In this document: positions 37,201 through 50,300 of the stretch, one piece after another | Layout: every line of letters starts with the position of its first letter | How positions within the stretch are numbered: position 1 is the stretch's first letter | Source: Bugulina stolonifera | Lineage: Eukaryota; Bryozoa; Gymnolaemata; Cheilostomatida; Bugulidae | Assembly: GCA_935421135.1 (NCBI GenBank) | Contig: OW285196.1 | Location: forward strand, 7,699,501 to 7,763,500 | Length of the DNA: 64,000 nt | Direction: 5' to 3' | Notes under the pieces: model-generated | Database searches by the model: none | Told to the model about the DNA's origin: nothing | Seen by the model: only the letters and a program-made list of their open reading frames with translations | Made by a program: the position numbers and the translations under genes

Positions 37201-40200
37201 AAATCTCGGCTGCATAAGATTCCATCAGCTTTGAGAGAACAATTCTGTTGTTTGTCGGCCTCGCTTCATCGACTAGATACAGTGAAAGCACATCAGTGGC
37301 CTCAATATCCTCCAGCCTCTAATGATAGCTTATTTTAAATAAATTCTATGAGTCATTGTATTTCATACTAACCAATTACCACAGGGTTACGTGACATTGT
37401 GACTAAAAACACCACCACGTTGATCTTTGCCGGGGAAGGGGTAATGAACCCACAGCCTCTAATGACCGCAAGGTAAGAGGAAATCCTTATACCAACCTGT
37501 ATGGACTCCCACAGAGATAGTTTGCTATAGCCAGACCACCCACTGTTCCACCACTACCACAAGTACATACAATATCATCAAACTCTAGTCCCTGAAGGGA
37601 TAACATAGAAGATACATAATACATGTACAATATAGCATTATTAGTTATATTACTAGCTACACTACATATGACTTGACCAAAGGTAAATATAACAGTATTT
37701 ACCTGCTGTCTGGGTATTTACCTGCTGCCTGATCTCCTCGAAGCAGTCTATATAGCCCCAGATCCCCGTCTCATCTGTTCCACCAATACATACATCTCTC
37801 GTCTTCTCACCAGTTTCCTTTCTAGCAATTCATACCATTATATCAATTAGTTCATACAAATGACTCCATTCACAAACTAGTCTAGTCTAGCTATAACTTA
37901 TATTGCTGTAATAAACATTTGGGAATTATTTGACAACACGATGCCTTTGGACCACTAATGGCTAGCTAGTATTTTACTGCATGTTTACCGGCTGGGAACA
38001 CCTATTAGGCTATTCACCAAAGCAACAACACCTGGTGAAAATGTGCAACAAATCAGCTGGCATAGCCAGAAACATGGGCGAATGCTGGTTGTGGCTAGGT
38101 GGTGAAATGTAATAAATAAGTCAACCTATATGATGTAGGTCAATGCTATCATCTATAAATAAGTATACAGCCTATAACCTAGCAAACTTACATGTTTATA
38201 GTACATGTAAACTTTGCATGTAACTATGGTGCACTTGATTGCTAATTGAAAGTTGTGCTCCCTCTCTTTTCTTCATTGAAAAGAGAGGACAACTTCCAAT
38301 ATTGTACATAACTACCTTTTGTATGTGCATGTACTGCACACAATATAACACTAATTCATATAATATAATTATACTATGTACATGTATATAAAATAATATG
38401 CTATACATTACAACATTTCACTTTTACCACAACAATACACTTAGATTTCTATTGGCACCGTGTCCAACAATACTGGTAGCATAGCGCTGTCTGTGTGCAA
38501 CACTCACAATTGGTAGCAAAAATGATCTCGCTAACAAAACCTACTTTATGTTGTAGTATGGCACTTCTATTCACCTCTAACAGAATATTGAGGTGCAAAC
38601 CAACACAAGAGATAGACATGCATGTAAGGTTACAAAAACCATTTAGCAGTAGTAGTTGACAACTCCAGTAAAACAGAACAAGTAAGTAAACAATAATATT
38701 CTATCGCCGAATATTTCAAACTGAAACTCAAATGATAAAAACAATAGAGTAGCTACTGATTCCACGGTATATGCAATTGTTTTGATTTTCCCTCCGTATA
38801 CAGCATTTACTTTAAAATTTCCAACAAGGCGCACCATTGATTTTCATCATGATTTAGGTAAAGATAGCTTTCGAGGAGGTTATGGGTGTGTATCTGTGTG
38901 AATTGATATCATCCCATATAAATATTATACAATCTCATACAGTAGACTATAACAATAGTATAACCCTAGTGATATTGGTAGTGCAGTATATTGTAGGCCT
39001 AGGTCTATACAGACGAGCATGGCTAAATTTTTATATTAGGCAGTTGGTTCAGTGCGCACATTCTGCTCACTGGTGAAGCTTCCGTTTTTGAAGGCAGCTG
39101 AGCTGATGTAGTGGTAGCATGTTCTGTTCACTGTGCTAGCAGTTTAGGTGCCGTAGATACTTTGGGTTCAAACCCCAGTATTTTCAATCCATGATTGAAT
39201 AATAGACAAATAATTGGAATCTCTGCATACAATAATATCAAAATTTAACTTATGGCGAACTCCCAACACTCCATATAACCATAAATTATATGTCACCAGC
39301 AAATTATAGTTGCATTTGTTTTGTTTCCGGTTCAGCACACTAAACGGGAGGAACTAAACGGGAGGAACAGAAAAAGAAGTTAAAAAATGTAACTCCTATT
39401 ACTAAAATAACACATTAACCCAGATGGTATTCTCAAGCAAGGTAACATATAATATAATATGATGAATCAACTCACTGAATCTTTAGGGCGAGTTCCTTCA
39501 ACTTAGACTGAGTGTAGACCCTGCCATCACTTCTGGGTGGAGTTAAGTAAATATTGGCTCCGAAAAGTCTATCCAAGAAAAGATTCCCTTCATAATTCAA
39601 CTTGTCCAAGTCCTGTAAATGAAATTACGCAATATTACTTGTAAAATCATGAACTCTTTGCATGGAGAGGTAGAAATCATTTGTGATGAGAGAATAGTAG
39701 ATTGACAGAGGAGAGATATGGGCAGAGTCATAAATCGTGACATGATTTATCCATTAGCCGAATATTGTAGAATTTAATTTGTTGGATAGAGTAAATTTCT
39801 AATACAGTCAGCACAGGAGCTACAAGTGCTTACCAATGGAATATCGGACTCACCAGAGCAATATATTCATCTAAATCCGGCAAAATTTCTAAAAGAAAAA
39901 TTAATTATCGAGAAATGTGGCATAATCTTGGGGCAACACATGACATCACATTATTTAGTGCGGAGTTCGGTATTCTGCAACCTTACCGTGACCTCAGAAC
40001 GGAGGATGAGGTGGCATGTCAGTCCAAGTCGTGCACACAGAGCTGCTGTTGTACGACAGTGATTGCTGTAGAGAGCAGCTGTAGTTAGTATGTGACGACA
40101 TCCGCTCTGTACCGCTTCAGCAAGGATAAACTGCAGTTTTCTGACCTAAAATGTGTAACAACCCCTTTTAGCTAAAGGCTGTTGTAATATTATTATTTAC

Positions 40201-41816
40201 ATTGTCAATTTTAGTATGATCATTTTTATATGCTTATATACTTACTTTGTTACATGTTCATAAACTTACTTTGTTACATGTTCATATACATACTTTGTTG
40301 CATGTTTATATACTTACTTTGTTATATGTTTATATACATACATTGTTACATGTTCATATACTTACTCTTTTACATGTTTATATACTTACTTTGTCACAGG
40401 TTCATACACATACATTTTTACATGTTCATATACTTACTTTGTTACATGTTCACATACTTACTTTTTTCTACTCGCCAATGCATAGCGTGCTGCTTACCTT
40501 ATTACCTGTTACTTCAGACCCCGTAAAATCATCCCTTTTAATGTAAACTTGAAAATCATTTGGTGTTCCAGGCAGTTTCCAAGTAGTAATAGGAGTGGGC
40601 AATGTCCCCAACTATCAAAAGTAAATACCTAACGTTAATCAACATAAACGATAGACTGTATACACGGTCAACATAACGAACATCGACCATAGACATTAAC
40701 TTGTCAAATGAGCTCCCTCCAATCTACTGGCCATAACATACTACTTGCTTCAACAAAAACTCACCGACTTATACTCCTCGGCGTGACCAACCCCTAGCAG
40801 CTCTCATTGCCAGGTGCCAGTGCTGGCTAACTCCCTGTGAGAAAGGCCCAGATAACATGGCCTTTTTTGGCAGGGGTTTGGGATTATGGACATCTACATA
40901 TGTACATGCAAGCACAGTTCTAGAAAACAGATCCCGATGCTACCATTTGACGCTAATCACTCACACTCACTCACGGCTTATACTCCTTGGTGTGACCATC
41001 CCCTTGCAGCTTGCAGTGCCAGGTGCCAGCGCTGGTCAACTCACTGCAAAAAAGGCCAAGATGATGTGGCCATTTTTTGGCAGGGGAAGAGGAGTTGCCT
41101 TGAAGCCATGCTGGCTTGCATGACCCCAAGGACTTAATATGGGGCACAGGAGCAATTGTGGCTGGATGCTCTTCCTAACACCATCGTGACCGGGATTTGA
41201 ATCTGGAACCTTCAGCATGAAAGCACAGCATTCTAACCCCTAAGCCACGGCTGCTTCAACAGCGGGTAAAAAAAGTTTCCTAAGTAAAGTGGCATATTTG
41301 TATATGCCACCAGAGGATAGTATAGTAAATGAAATTAATGTGTATAGCTTTTCACCCAATATCTTTAAGATCTTTAGAATGCAGTGTACGAGTATAGTTA
41401 ATGTTAGTTAGGTAGTGGTGAGGGAGTGAAGTTGATGTACATCTTAGAAACGCCACCCCCAAACGATTACAGATGTACTGGTCTTCAGAACTGACTCAGA
41501 GAGGTTTGTAAATCTAATCTTGTCATGCTTTTACAGATGCTCCAATAGTTCAATTAGGTGATGCTCAATCCGCCGTTACACTCACACAGAAATTCCTTTC
41601 ACTATATATAACTACTTGTACTGCACACGACATAATGGTAGTTTGTTGGAGGGTGGAACACCCGACACAGAAGGTATCGGAGTATCAGTATGAGTAGTAT
41701 CAGTATGGGGATAAGTAAGGATGGATTTCTAGTGGCATTACTTGCAGCTTAGTTGTCGGTATATGGTTCAAGCAGTTTGCCCATTGAGGGGGTTTGTATG
41801 TAGCGAACTGTTCCAT
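34245..41816 (-). CDS. PLP-dependent D-cysteine desulfhydrase / ACC deaminase-like enzyme
   Basis: Complete model of nine coding exons, 362 residues: 41816-41742, 40611-40498, 40145-39987, 39612-39476, 37821-37722, 37591-37497, 36051-35888, 35174-35034, 34348-34245. Family members use pyridoxal phosphate to deaminate D-cysteine (to pyruvate, sulfide and ammonia) or 1-aminocyclopropane-1-carboxylate. Landmarks: N-terminal LGTLPTPI; IKRDD then TGNK, whose Lys63 is the expected PLP Schiff-base residue; YSNHCR at 89-94 in place of the bacterial QSNHVR loop; CGSGGTVGG phosphate-binding loop from 206; DNTYTGKAAYG with Tyr299; and C-terminal FIHTGG. Length is normal for the family. The start Met lies in a short first exon (MEQFATYKPPQWA), with no clear mitochondrial presequence. 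D-cysteine desulfhydrase is favoured over ACC deaminase because animal homologues are usually annotated so, but substrate is not proven. One donor is duplicated (see 37703-37722). Confidence 0.92.
37699..37733 (-). promoter_or_regulatory. Duplicated 5' splice site
   Basis: On the minus strand CAGCAG/GTAAAT occurs twice, 19 bp apart, giving possible exon ends at 37722 and 37703. Only the first keeps the reading frame into exon 37591-37497; use of the second adds 19 nt and shifts the frame. Confidence 0.7.
39053..39200 (+). mobile_element. tRNA-derived SINE, family 1
   Basis: CTGCTCACTGGTGAAGCTTC leader, A-box-like TGATGTAGTGG, B-box GGTTCAAACCC, and CCAGTATTTTCAATCCATGA start of the tail. It matches 52612-52740 but is truncated after the tail start. 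In an intron of the PLP-enzyme gene. Confidence 0.75.
40215..40468. repeat. 24-bp minisatellite in an intron
   Basis: About ten copies of a 24-bp unit containing ACATGTTCATATACTTACTT followed by TGTT, with substitutions. It occupies most of the intron between exons 40611-40498 and 40145-39987 and keeps two plus-strand frames open. Read on the transcribed strand each unit contains AAGTAAGTATA, which resembles a splice donor. Confidence 0.9.
40765..41262 (-). mobile_element. tRNA-derived SINE, family 3, with partial duplication
   Basis: Minus-strand A-box TGGCTTAGGGG and B-box GATTCAAATCCC precede a body including GAGCATCCAGCCACAATTGC and GGCCACATCATC. Part of the body (40970-41100) is repeated in diverged form at 40765-40875. 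In the first intron of the PLP-enzyme gene. Confidence 0.65.
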
Positions 41817-42235
41817 TCTTCTCCGACACCCGGCTCCAAAATGTGATAGGTAAATAAAAAATAATCAGAGCCGTTTATTGTCAATCAACGGCTCGGAAAA
41901 TAATCGGTTTTATCTGCAGTCAACCCAAATGGGCGTGCGATGAATGGATCTTAGCACAGACAATAGCCACGTATTGTCTATCCAACCAGAAACGGTATAC
42001 TGATTTACAAGAGTGTTTATTGGCTTAGAAAGATTTCGTTTTGTCTTCGTAAAGACACAATGTATAAATACCTTTATTGGGTCCGCTAGGTGCCCTAGTA
42101 GATATCTATTTGTTAACCGCACTGAGGAATTTCTAGTGACCTAGATAAGACGTCAATTTCCTAGCTTACGTGCCTAAATATTAGCAAGACGATTTGTATA
42201 TTTCAGTAGATGTTTTGTTGGTGTGATCCATATAG

Positions 42236-42347
42236 TTATCTCCCCTAGAGCAGGAACTCCGGTAAATTTTGTGATGCCACTTTTCATCCTTAGCGGCCAT
42301 GATGTGTTGGGGTAGTTACCGTTTGTTTACATTAGTTACCTATGCGC
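42236..42347 (+). repeat. Left arm of a 3-kb-spaced inverted repeat
   Basis: TAGAGCAGGAACT, TTGTGATGCCA, GCGGCCATGATG, TTGGGG and GTTTACATTAGTTACC occur here and, inverted and in order, at 45154-45297. Diverged but clearly related over about 110 bp. It lies 420 bp upstream of the PLP-enzyme start codon. Confidence 0.65.
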
Positions 42348-42884
42348 TGCTATGATTAGTTAGTCATTTAGTTAGTAGTCAAAATTTGTTCTTTGCTACC
42401 AATAATCTAAAATTTTCTGTTGCACACATATTTTCCAATTATTTCAGACCCACATAATTATTGTATTTATTATATTTTGTAACTTTGATAGTAACTGCAT
42501 GGTAATTGCAAATATTGTATGTTAGTATATAAGTACATTACAAAATTATTATTACCCAGCTCCTAGTTCTAGTTATTTTGGCTTTCAGTAGGCAAGATTA
42601 CTTTACTTTTACCTCAAATTACAATACAGCTAAAGCTACTGTAGTTGTTAATTGTCCTACGGTTTACCCTGGTATCACATGATTGATAGAGTATACGTAT
42701 TAATAGGTGTATTTCTATATGTAGAACAGATTTGCAGAAGTTGCATATTACAAATAAAAACATTTATGCAGACAAACAAAACTAATTCATAACATGGAGT
42801 ATAAATGCCAATATTTTGACCAAATCTATTTTAAATATTTACTGAATAAAAATAGCATAAGAACTCTTATTCAATATTCAGAAG

Positions 42885-43512
42885 TCACTCCTTGCCATTC
42901 TTAGGAATAAGGTCAGCCAACTCTTCAAAATTCACAGCATCAGCACAGATCAATATTCTGTCTAGTAGACCTATATTAGGAAATTGATACCAGATAAATA
43001 AATGCTTCACATTTACCACACATAAATAGTTTACAGACATATAAGAGGTATTAGATCCAAATAATAAAGCAGCAACGAAACATGTTCAATGCCTACTGTC
43101 CTACCATAATAGTACAGCTATTAGTAGTTACATAACTCTTGCCAAATTGGCATCACATTATATCAGAGTAAAATAAAGTACGATTTCAATAAAACATATA
43201 TGTTGATATAGTTGATCACTCTGGATGTTACCTATGAATTAAATTCATAACAGTTCTATAATAGACGACAGAAATCTACCAAGTACCTTCTCACACATAT
43301 ATATAAAACAACAAACCTTAATTAAATCAAGCATTTCATTTTAATCGTGAAACCCATTTCTATTTGGGAAGCAGTTGCTACAGTTTGTGTGCACGAGTCC
43401 CAGGAAAAGAGTTCATAATCATAACCTACTTGATGGGTATGATGGATGAGCACCACACATAGAGTTGTGGCGATGTGCATCGTGGTATCCAAATTTCACT
43501 TTAATCTCCAAC
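42885..43512 (-). CDS. Possible last two exons of an unidentified gene
   Basis: Candidate exons 43512-43430 (VKFGYHDAHRHNSMCGAHP, ends in phase 1 at GTAGGT) and 42970-42885 (LLDRILICADAVNFEELADL, begins in phase 1 after ATATAG, stops with TGA) join in frame. No domain is recognised and no further upstream exon was found in 43.5-46.6 kb. The splice signals are modest and each exon is short, so this may be chance. Confidence 0.25.
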
Positions 43513-45153
43513 CTATAAATAACACATCAATGCTACAACCCAACCTGCACCTATTCTATTGTAGGTAGAAAGGCTAGGAAAGTTTTGGTTAAACAAACTG
43601 TTACCAAGAAATTAAATAAACGACGTAGGCCTATAAACTTGCATAAGACTATTCAACGTTCTACATTATAACGTTTAATGACTAATTAACAGCCCTAATA
43701 AATTTAGATTTTTCCTTCCATATCATCTTTCCTTTCAGTTATAGTTTAGCTTGAAACCATTCTAAGATTATGCTAAGCTGGTGTAGATCTTTGATCATAA
43801 TGCATTTAGGCTACTAACTGTGCTAGGCAATTAGATACTACAAAGCCTCGTAATCAAACTCTAGACAGGAATGGACAAAGGAAAGTTCAAATCTGTGAAA
43901 CAAGGTCATTGATAGTTTATAGATTTCTTAAATAAATTTCCTAGCAATATAAAGTTAGCCTATACTAACATTCAAAGTAATGATGATAGGCCTACAACAC
44001 AATTACAACAATTATAATCATAATAGGTCTATTATATTATAGCCTATTATAATTATCATTACAAAAAAAATTATTTACGGTCACAAATATTAATATTATA
44101 AAATAATTATATAAATATAATCAATTCAATGATAAACATGCTTATGGAAATCACCTGAATTAATAAAATAATAGTTAGTAGGTATAGTGTAGTCACTGAT
44201 CTAATGAGTGAGTGATTTTGATCTGTGACTATTGTAATAAATTGCTAGTGAGTCGGGATCACAACTTCACCTGATAGTATTGCTATATTTACAACGTAGT
44301 AGTAGCCTATTACCATTACTATAATTAATAACTATAGGTACAGCAGTGACAGTGAGCAAAGTTAATTTAACTCAGCCTCAATCAATCAATAAGACAATAA
44401 CAGTACCGAGAGATTCCTCTATTACTGGATAAATGAATGTGCTTATTAATTTTAAACAATATCATACTTGCTATAACTTCTGGGCTAATTAAGATTATTA
44501 TATTATTTAATTTTATTATTGAGTAAATTTTTAATTTAAATTTTACAACAATAATTCTACAATAAATAACAATTGAATTTATTTCATTGTCTTTCCAGTT
44601 CCAACTCACAACAACCGTACTGTATTCCTATTAACCACACTGTTAGTCCAAAGAAACCCAAAGTACACTCTTGCATTCACACCAATGTTAACTATATGAG
44701 ATTGTCAGATTGTATAATTATTATTCCAGGAATGCCACTAGTACAACTAGCGCCACGCTCATTTTTTTAAATGAACAGAGAATTGTTCGCGTGCTATCGA
44801 AAGTCCTTTATGGGTAGATAATTCTGTACAATAAGCCTATCGTGTTAGCGATTAGAGATTTTAATACCCAATCATATGCGGTTTTGTTTTTGTTGACCAA
44901 TCAACGCATTCACAGACTTTCTACCGATATACGCTGCCGTGCTAGTTGGTTACTAGTATTATTTGGTCGAGTAAACATCCATTCTTATTTTTTTTTAAAG
45001 TCCTAATTCACAAAGAGATTTTTAAAATCACTGTTATTGTAAAAAAGCAGAGATACTATTAAACAGTTTAGATATAAATCCAAAGCATTTTACACAAATA
45101 GTATCTGTAAATAACAGCGTTGAAAAATTTTATGTTTTATATATAATTGTAAT
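43513..45153. other. AT-rich gene-free stretch
   Basis: Very AT-rich (especially 43980-44560), with several short open frames lacking domain signatures or good splice context. It lies between the arms of the inverted repeat 42236-42347 / 45154-45297. Confidence 0.5.
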
Positions 45154-45297
45154 GGTAACTAATGTAAGCAAACGGACGAAATCCCCATCGCATCATGGCC
45201 GCCCGTGGGAAAAACTGGCATCAAGTGGCCAATCGGCGTTTAATAGCGGAAAAATTTAAGTTCCTGCTCTATTGGGTGTTACCTCTATGGTGTGATC
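45154..45297 (-). repeat. Right arm of the 3-kb-spaced inverted repeat
   Basis: Reverse-complement match to 42236-42347, with a few short insertions. It contains CATCATGGCCGCCCGTGGG and AAGTTCCTGCTCTA. No target duplication was identified beside it. Confidence 0.65.
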
Positions 45298-46659
45298 CAT
45301 AGAGGTAGTGATCAGAAAACCTAATCCAGATATCTGACTTTCTGGGAATTCCCACTGGAGGCGTGAAATTCTTTTTCCACTCACGCTTTGCAATGGAATT
45401 TAGGCTTGCACTTCGTAATTTCGTTTTAGACAGACACGCCTCATCTCTTCATGCGCGTGGGAATGGTAGCTGATAACGGTGAAAATCTGAAGATTAAAAT
45501 CCTGGGACTAATTTATTAAATACACAATTTTCATATTGATATTGAATATACAATCAATGCTCCCGAATTAATAAATTGCTAGCCTACAATATATTAGATT
45601 GTCTATCTATGCAAACCAATTCTGAAGTATGCTTATGAGGTGTGGGACCCCACTGCACAGTCACACTAACAGGTTTCTGCACAGCTTTCTGATAAGTACT
45701 ACTCAGGAGCTCCACACTGGTGAGATAATTGCGGATTAGCAAAAAACTTTACCCTAATCTCAATCTGGTGTCTAGAAACTTAGCCAAGACAAGACAAGGA
45801 CAAAATTGACTAACATGATGAAACCAATAACAATACTCTTCAAAAACCAGCAGTAAGCTGTAAAATCTATATTGCTGTCTAAATACACTGTGCCATTGAG
45901 GTGCTCACCTGATCAAAATTCAAAAACCCCTATTTCTTCAAAGGTATTACATTTAATAAAACAAAAATTTAATATAATAATCAAAATTATAAGTAATTAT
46001 ATACTACATTAATATTCATAATTATTGTATTTTTTTGCCATTTATTTATTGTCATTGCCTTTAATTTGATAAGGTTTCTGAATGTTTATGTCTCGTTAAT
46101 ATTTATTAAATTATAAAAAACAAACATAGACCATCATAATATATGGTAAGTACAATTATAATAATAATATTGGTAGTTATCTAATGATGACAGAAATTTA
46201 CTCTCTAAGAACTTGCTACAGAGCCAGTTCATCTATGTATGATGTATTCAATTGACCCAGCTTTGATTATCTCCCTTACAATATGCAATATATTGTGACT
46301 GCATTAACCTGCAATATGACTTGGAGAGCTCACATGGAATTAATCACAGGATGCTCATTGGTTGCCATGGTACCACATTACACTTTCCCTTAATCTCTGG
46401 TCATGTCCTACACAGAAACAAGAGGAAATTACTCCCATAACTTCTAATAAAACATTTTCTTAGCTACTTGTTCTATTTACAGCTTTATATATATTTTATA
46501 ATTTGGACATTTTAGAAGACACAGAAAGTATGCCTTAGAGCAGAGGCTCATAAGAACTAGGGCTAAATGGGTACACTGTATGCTTCCCCAACTATTATTT
46601 TGATCTGCACCAGAAGGTTGGAGGATCAAGTATAATCAGTTACCATAGCAACCAAGATG

Positions 46660-46729
46660 ATTTTAATTTATATAAGAAGTGATATACTCTGCTGTTCTAC
46701 AGTTGATTATAGCAGTTCAGTGGAAGAAG
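46660..46729 (+). promoter_or_regulatory. TATA-type promoter and 5' UTR exon of the collagen gene
   Basis: TTTATATAAGAAG at about 46666 is followed by a short leader ending AGAAG/GTAAGA at 46729/46730, a good splice donor. The next acceptor, CTGTTTCAG at 47387, lands exactly on the ATG of the collagen gene, so a 658-bp leader intron is likely. Confidence 0.5.
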
Positions 46730-47387
46730 GTAAGACTAATAATAATACACTATTACTAAACCTGTTTCTAACTCTCAATTAGCAAGGAGAGTTAATGAAC
46801 ATAGTACTTGGTAAGCTTTTTTGCCGTCAGGTTTAGTGTGTACATGTACATGTATTTGCTATCATTGTAGTTTAGACTTTAGAACACATGTCATACGCCT
46901 GTGTACCTGCAGGTATATAGCCTACTATACCTACACAGTGTATACCAACCATACAACTTTATAACATATAATTATAATGGTGTAGCCTGCGTACTACATG
47001 AGTTGCATGCATATAATATTGTATATATTGTGCAATGTGGACCATGAATACTGTCCTGTCTATTGAGACAGTGATGTCTAATGCAAACCTCATGTTATGG
47101 TCAAACGTTACAGTTGACAGCAGTCTTTAATGTACATTAGCTTTCATCTTAGTATATTATGTTTCTATTTCAGTATATTTCCATTGTAATATATTATATT
47201 ATTTAAGATATATAAAACTTGATCTTTCATGTAATTTCTTATCAAGAAGTAAAATTATCATCCTAGCAGAGCTACAATTATTTTAATGTGGAAGTTCTGA
47301 TGCTAGTCTCTATCGCCTTCCCTACCAAATCCAACTTCTTAGTCTACGGTTTCTATTATGGTGGCTCTTGTAATTCCGCTGTTTCAG

Positions 47388-50300
47388 ATGGAATCATCTG
47401 GAAAGTGTAAACCAATCATAAGAGATGATGACTCAACGGGAAGTGGACACAGTCAATCAGCCACCCCTAGGGTCAGCATATGGATTGCCATGTTAGCCAT
47501 TAGTTTGGCAGGTGTGACTGCAACCTGTTACATTTTCACCCGAATTGATGCCATAGAGCGCCAGGTAAGATGGTATCACATCTACACGTTGTATGGGTTA
47601 TGCATTGGCCTACTTGTGAAGAGAGCTTTCCCTGCTGATTCACATAAATATGCGGCTATACACTACCTTGTACATGTAGTACCACATTGAATATCTAGCA
47701 CCAATAGAAGTTAGTTAAAACTGCTTGTTGGTTTTTTGTCTTCATAATCATTTCAAAATGCCTTTTATTTTTCACTTGTGGTAGAAAGAACATGAAAGAC
47801 TATGCTCTCTATATTTGCTTATTACATGTCTGCAGGTCTATTTAATGTTGAATAAACACTCTGCATATCACCCTGTAGTACGTCTGTTCTTCTAACATTA
47901 CAGGAAATAGTTGGCCTACAGAACCAGATAACTGTACTCAAAGACCATCTGCATGACTTGAAGGTGACTTGATTATAATCTAACTTAGTTCTTGGAATTG
48001 CCTTCCTTCTTTAGTTTTAAGTACATTACTATACCTTACATTGTGTCATAGAGTACGCATCTGGGCAGTATTTTATGATGTGTCATACAGTGCATGTTAG
48101 GGTTACATTATTTCTGTAACTTGTTATGCATTTCGTCAAAGTTCTATTGCATGTCATACAGGTAGTACTCGATAGTTGCTGGCAGTTGTCTCCTCTTTAT
48201 TACTACTTACCATGTGGACCTACACTGTTGTGGATATTATTTATTTTAATACAATAGATATGTACAAGGTGTTTGTATAGTATAGTCTATACAAATGTTC
48301 TAAGTTTAAGATAGGCCAGCTAGGTCTAATCTGCATAATAATTATGTAGCATGTTTTCTAGTCGAATTGAAACTAGAATTGGGTGATCATAAGCTATCTA
48401 TATTGTGGTTGTAGAGTGTCATCAATGTGAGGCATAAGAGAGGGGCGTTCAGTTACGACCCACAAACTAATGTAATGAATGTTGACATCAAAGGCTATGG
48501 TAATGGATATGGTAACGGAGAAGGGAACCAGTATGGTGGAGATGGTGGTGAGTCAGCCAAATCCATCAACGGAGCATACAATGGCCTTCGGAATAGCGGG
48601 ACCGGTGCCAACGGAAACATGAACGGCAATCAAAATTCTAACAGGTGAGAGAAGTTTTTCTTGAACATCACAAATTATAGTTTAATGGCCCTCTTTCATT
48701 ATAATAATAGACAAGTTATAATATCACATCTAAATTTTCAATTTCTAGTCAACAGACAAAATGCGTGAGGAAAACTAAATTAGTTTGTTATCAGTTATTA
48801 TAGATTTTAGATGCAGTGGTGGAAGTCCTATTCCAAAGGATATTCAACCCTTTGAATTGTGAGGAGTTGTGAGAGGTGCTCCCTCTAGTTTTATTGATAA
48901 TAAATTTTTCAAGTTCCTGGAGAATATAGTATCTGTTTCATGTTGCTATCTCAGATCTTTAGAATCTGTAGGAGGAGGTGAAATACTGCGTATACAAATC
49001 CTCTCTCTGGTTGATACCAGAATCCACAAGATTATTATTACATCATGGAAGTGGTACCTCATTAGCTTGTGAAATTCTCAACTTTACAGTGTAATGGATG
49101 GTGTGCTATGCAGTGGACTTTAGTGAAAATTCATTAAAAGGAGACATTGAATACTAAGTGTACATACATGGTACTTAAACCTGTGACTCTAGGGCTGTGA
49201 CTCTAGGGCTAACTCAACCATTGGGACTAAACGTAAATATTAGTTGTGCAACTATATAGATTATTATGTAATTTATATTCATATAAATATTTAATGATTA
49301 TGTAATTACAGGGGTTATAATGGTAACAGCAATGGTAACAGTAACAAGGGAGGTGGAATGAATGGTAACTCCAATGGAAATATGAATACTCCACTCAAAG
49401 GTGACTTTGGTATGTTAATAGCCTCATTTTAAGGTGAAACTCTATATAACTATCATCAAGTTGTGCTCAATATATGGAAAAGCATGCTTCACGAAATCAT
49501 CTTTGTCTTCACCTTATAGTAATTGGAAAACGCATAGTAAGGTATATGATCATAAATTTCGCAAAAACAGTCAAGTCACAATAGAGACCTGAATTACCCT
49601 ATTAATATTTACTAGTTTGGATTCATCTAGCACAGCATGGATTTATTAGCATTGTTTAATTTTCTATCTGAAGTTAATTAGAAATCCGCATAATGGGACA
49701 TTGATTGAAATTTAATCTATAAACTTTATGAAGTTGCTGGAGCTGCCGCTACTGAGTACTTTTTTGTTTCAGGCAAAAAGTTGAGTCCTGAATTGATGTT
49801 GCCTCGAGTTAAAATGGTTCACCCTACAGTGAAGTCGACAATCCATCCCACAATTATCTTCTCTAAACCTTCCGCAATGCATCACACTTATCCGCACACA
49901 ATGCACCCCACACATCCACCCACACTGCACCACTCGCCTACACATTTACCCACAATGTATCACACTCAACCACCCACAATGCATCACACTCAACCACCCA
50001 CAATGCATCACACTCAACCACCCACAATGCATCACACTCAACCACCCACGATGCATCACACTCAACCAACCACAATGTATCACACTCAACCACCCACAAT
50101 GCATCACACTCAACCATCCACAATGCATCACACTCAACCACCCACAATGCATCACACTCAACCACCCACAATGCATTACACTTCTGACCCGAACTCAAAG
50201 AGAACTGCATCTAAATCATTTCATAGACATACCACGGCCTCACCACACTACTCATCTCGTACCACTAGAAGACACTACCAGCCTGACAGTCGGGAGATTT

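Noticed and set aside
45411..45479. First coding exon starting MEFRLALRNF on the plus strand
   Set aside because: The frame stops after 22 codons and no convincing donor precedes the stop.
49938..50210. Antisense frames reading VVECDALW repeats
   Set aside because: They are shadows of the sense TMHHTQPP coding repeat.
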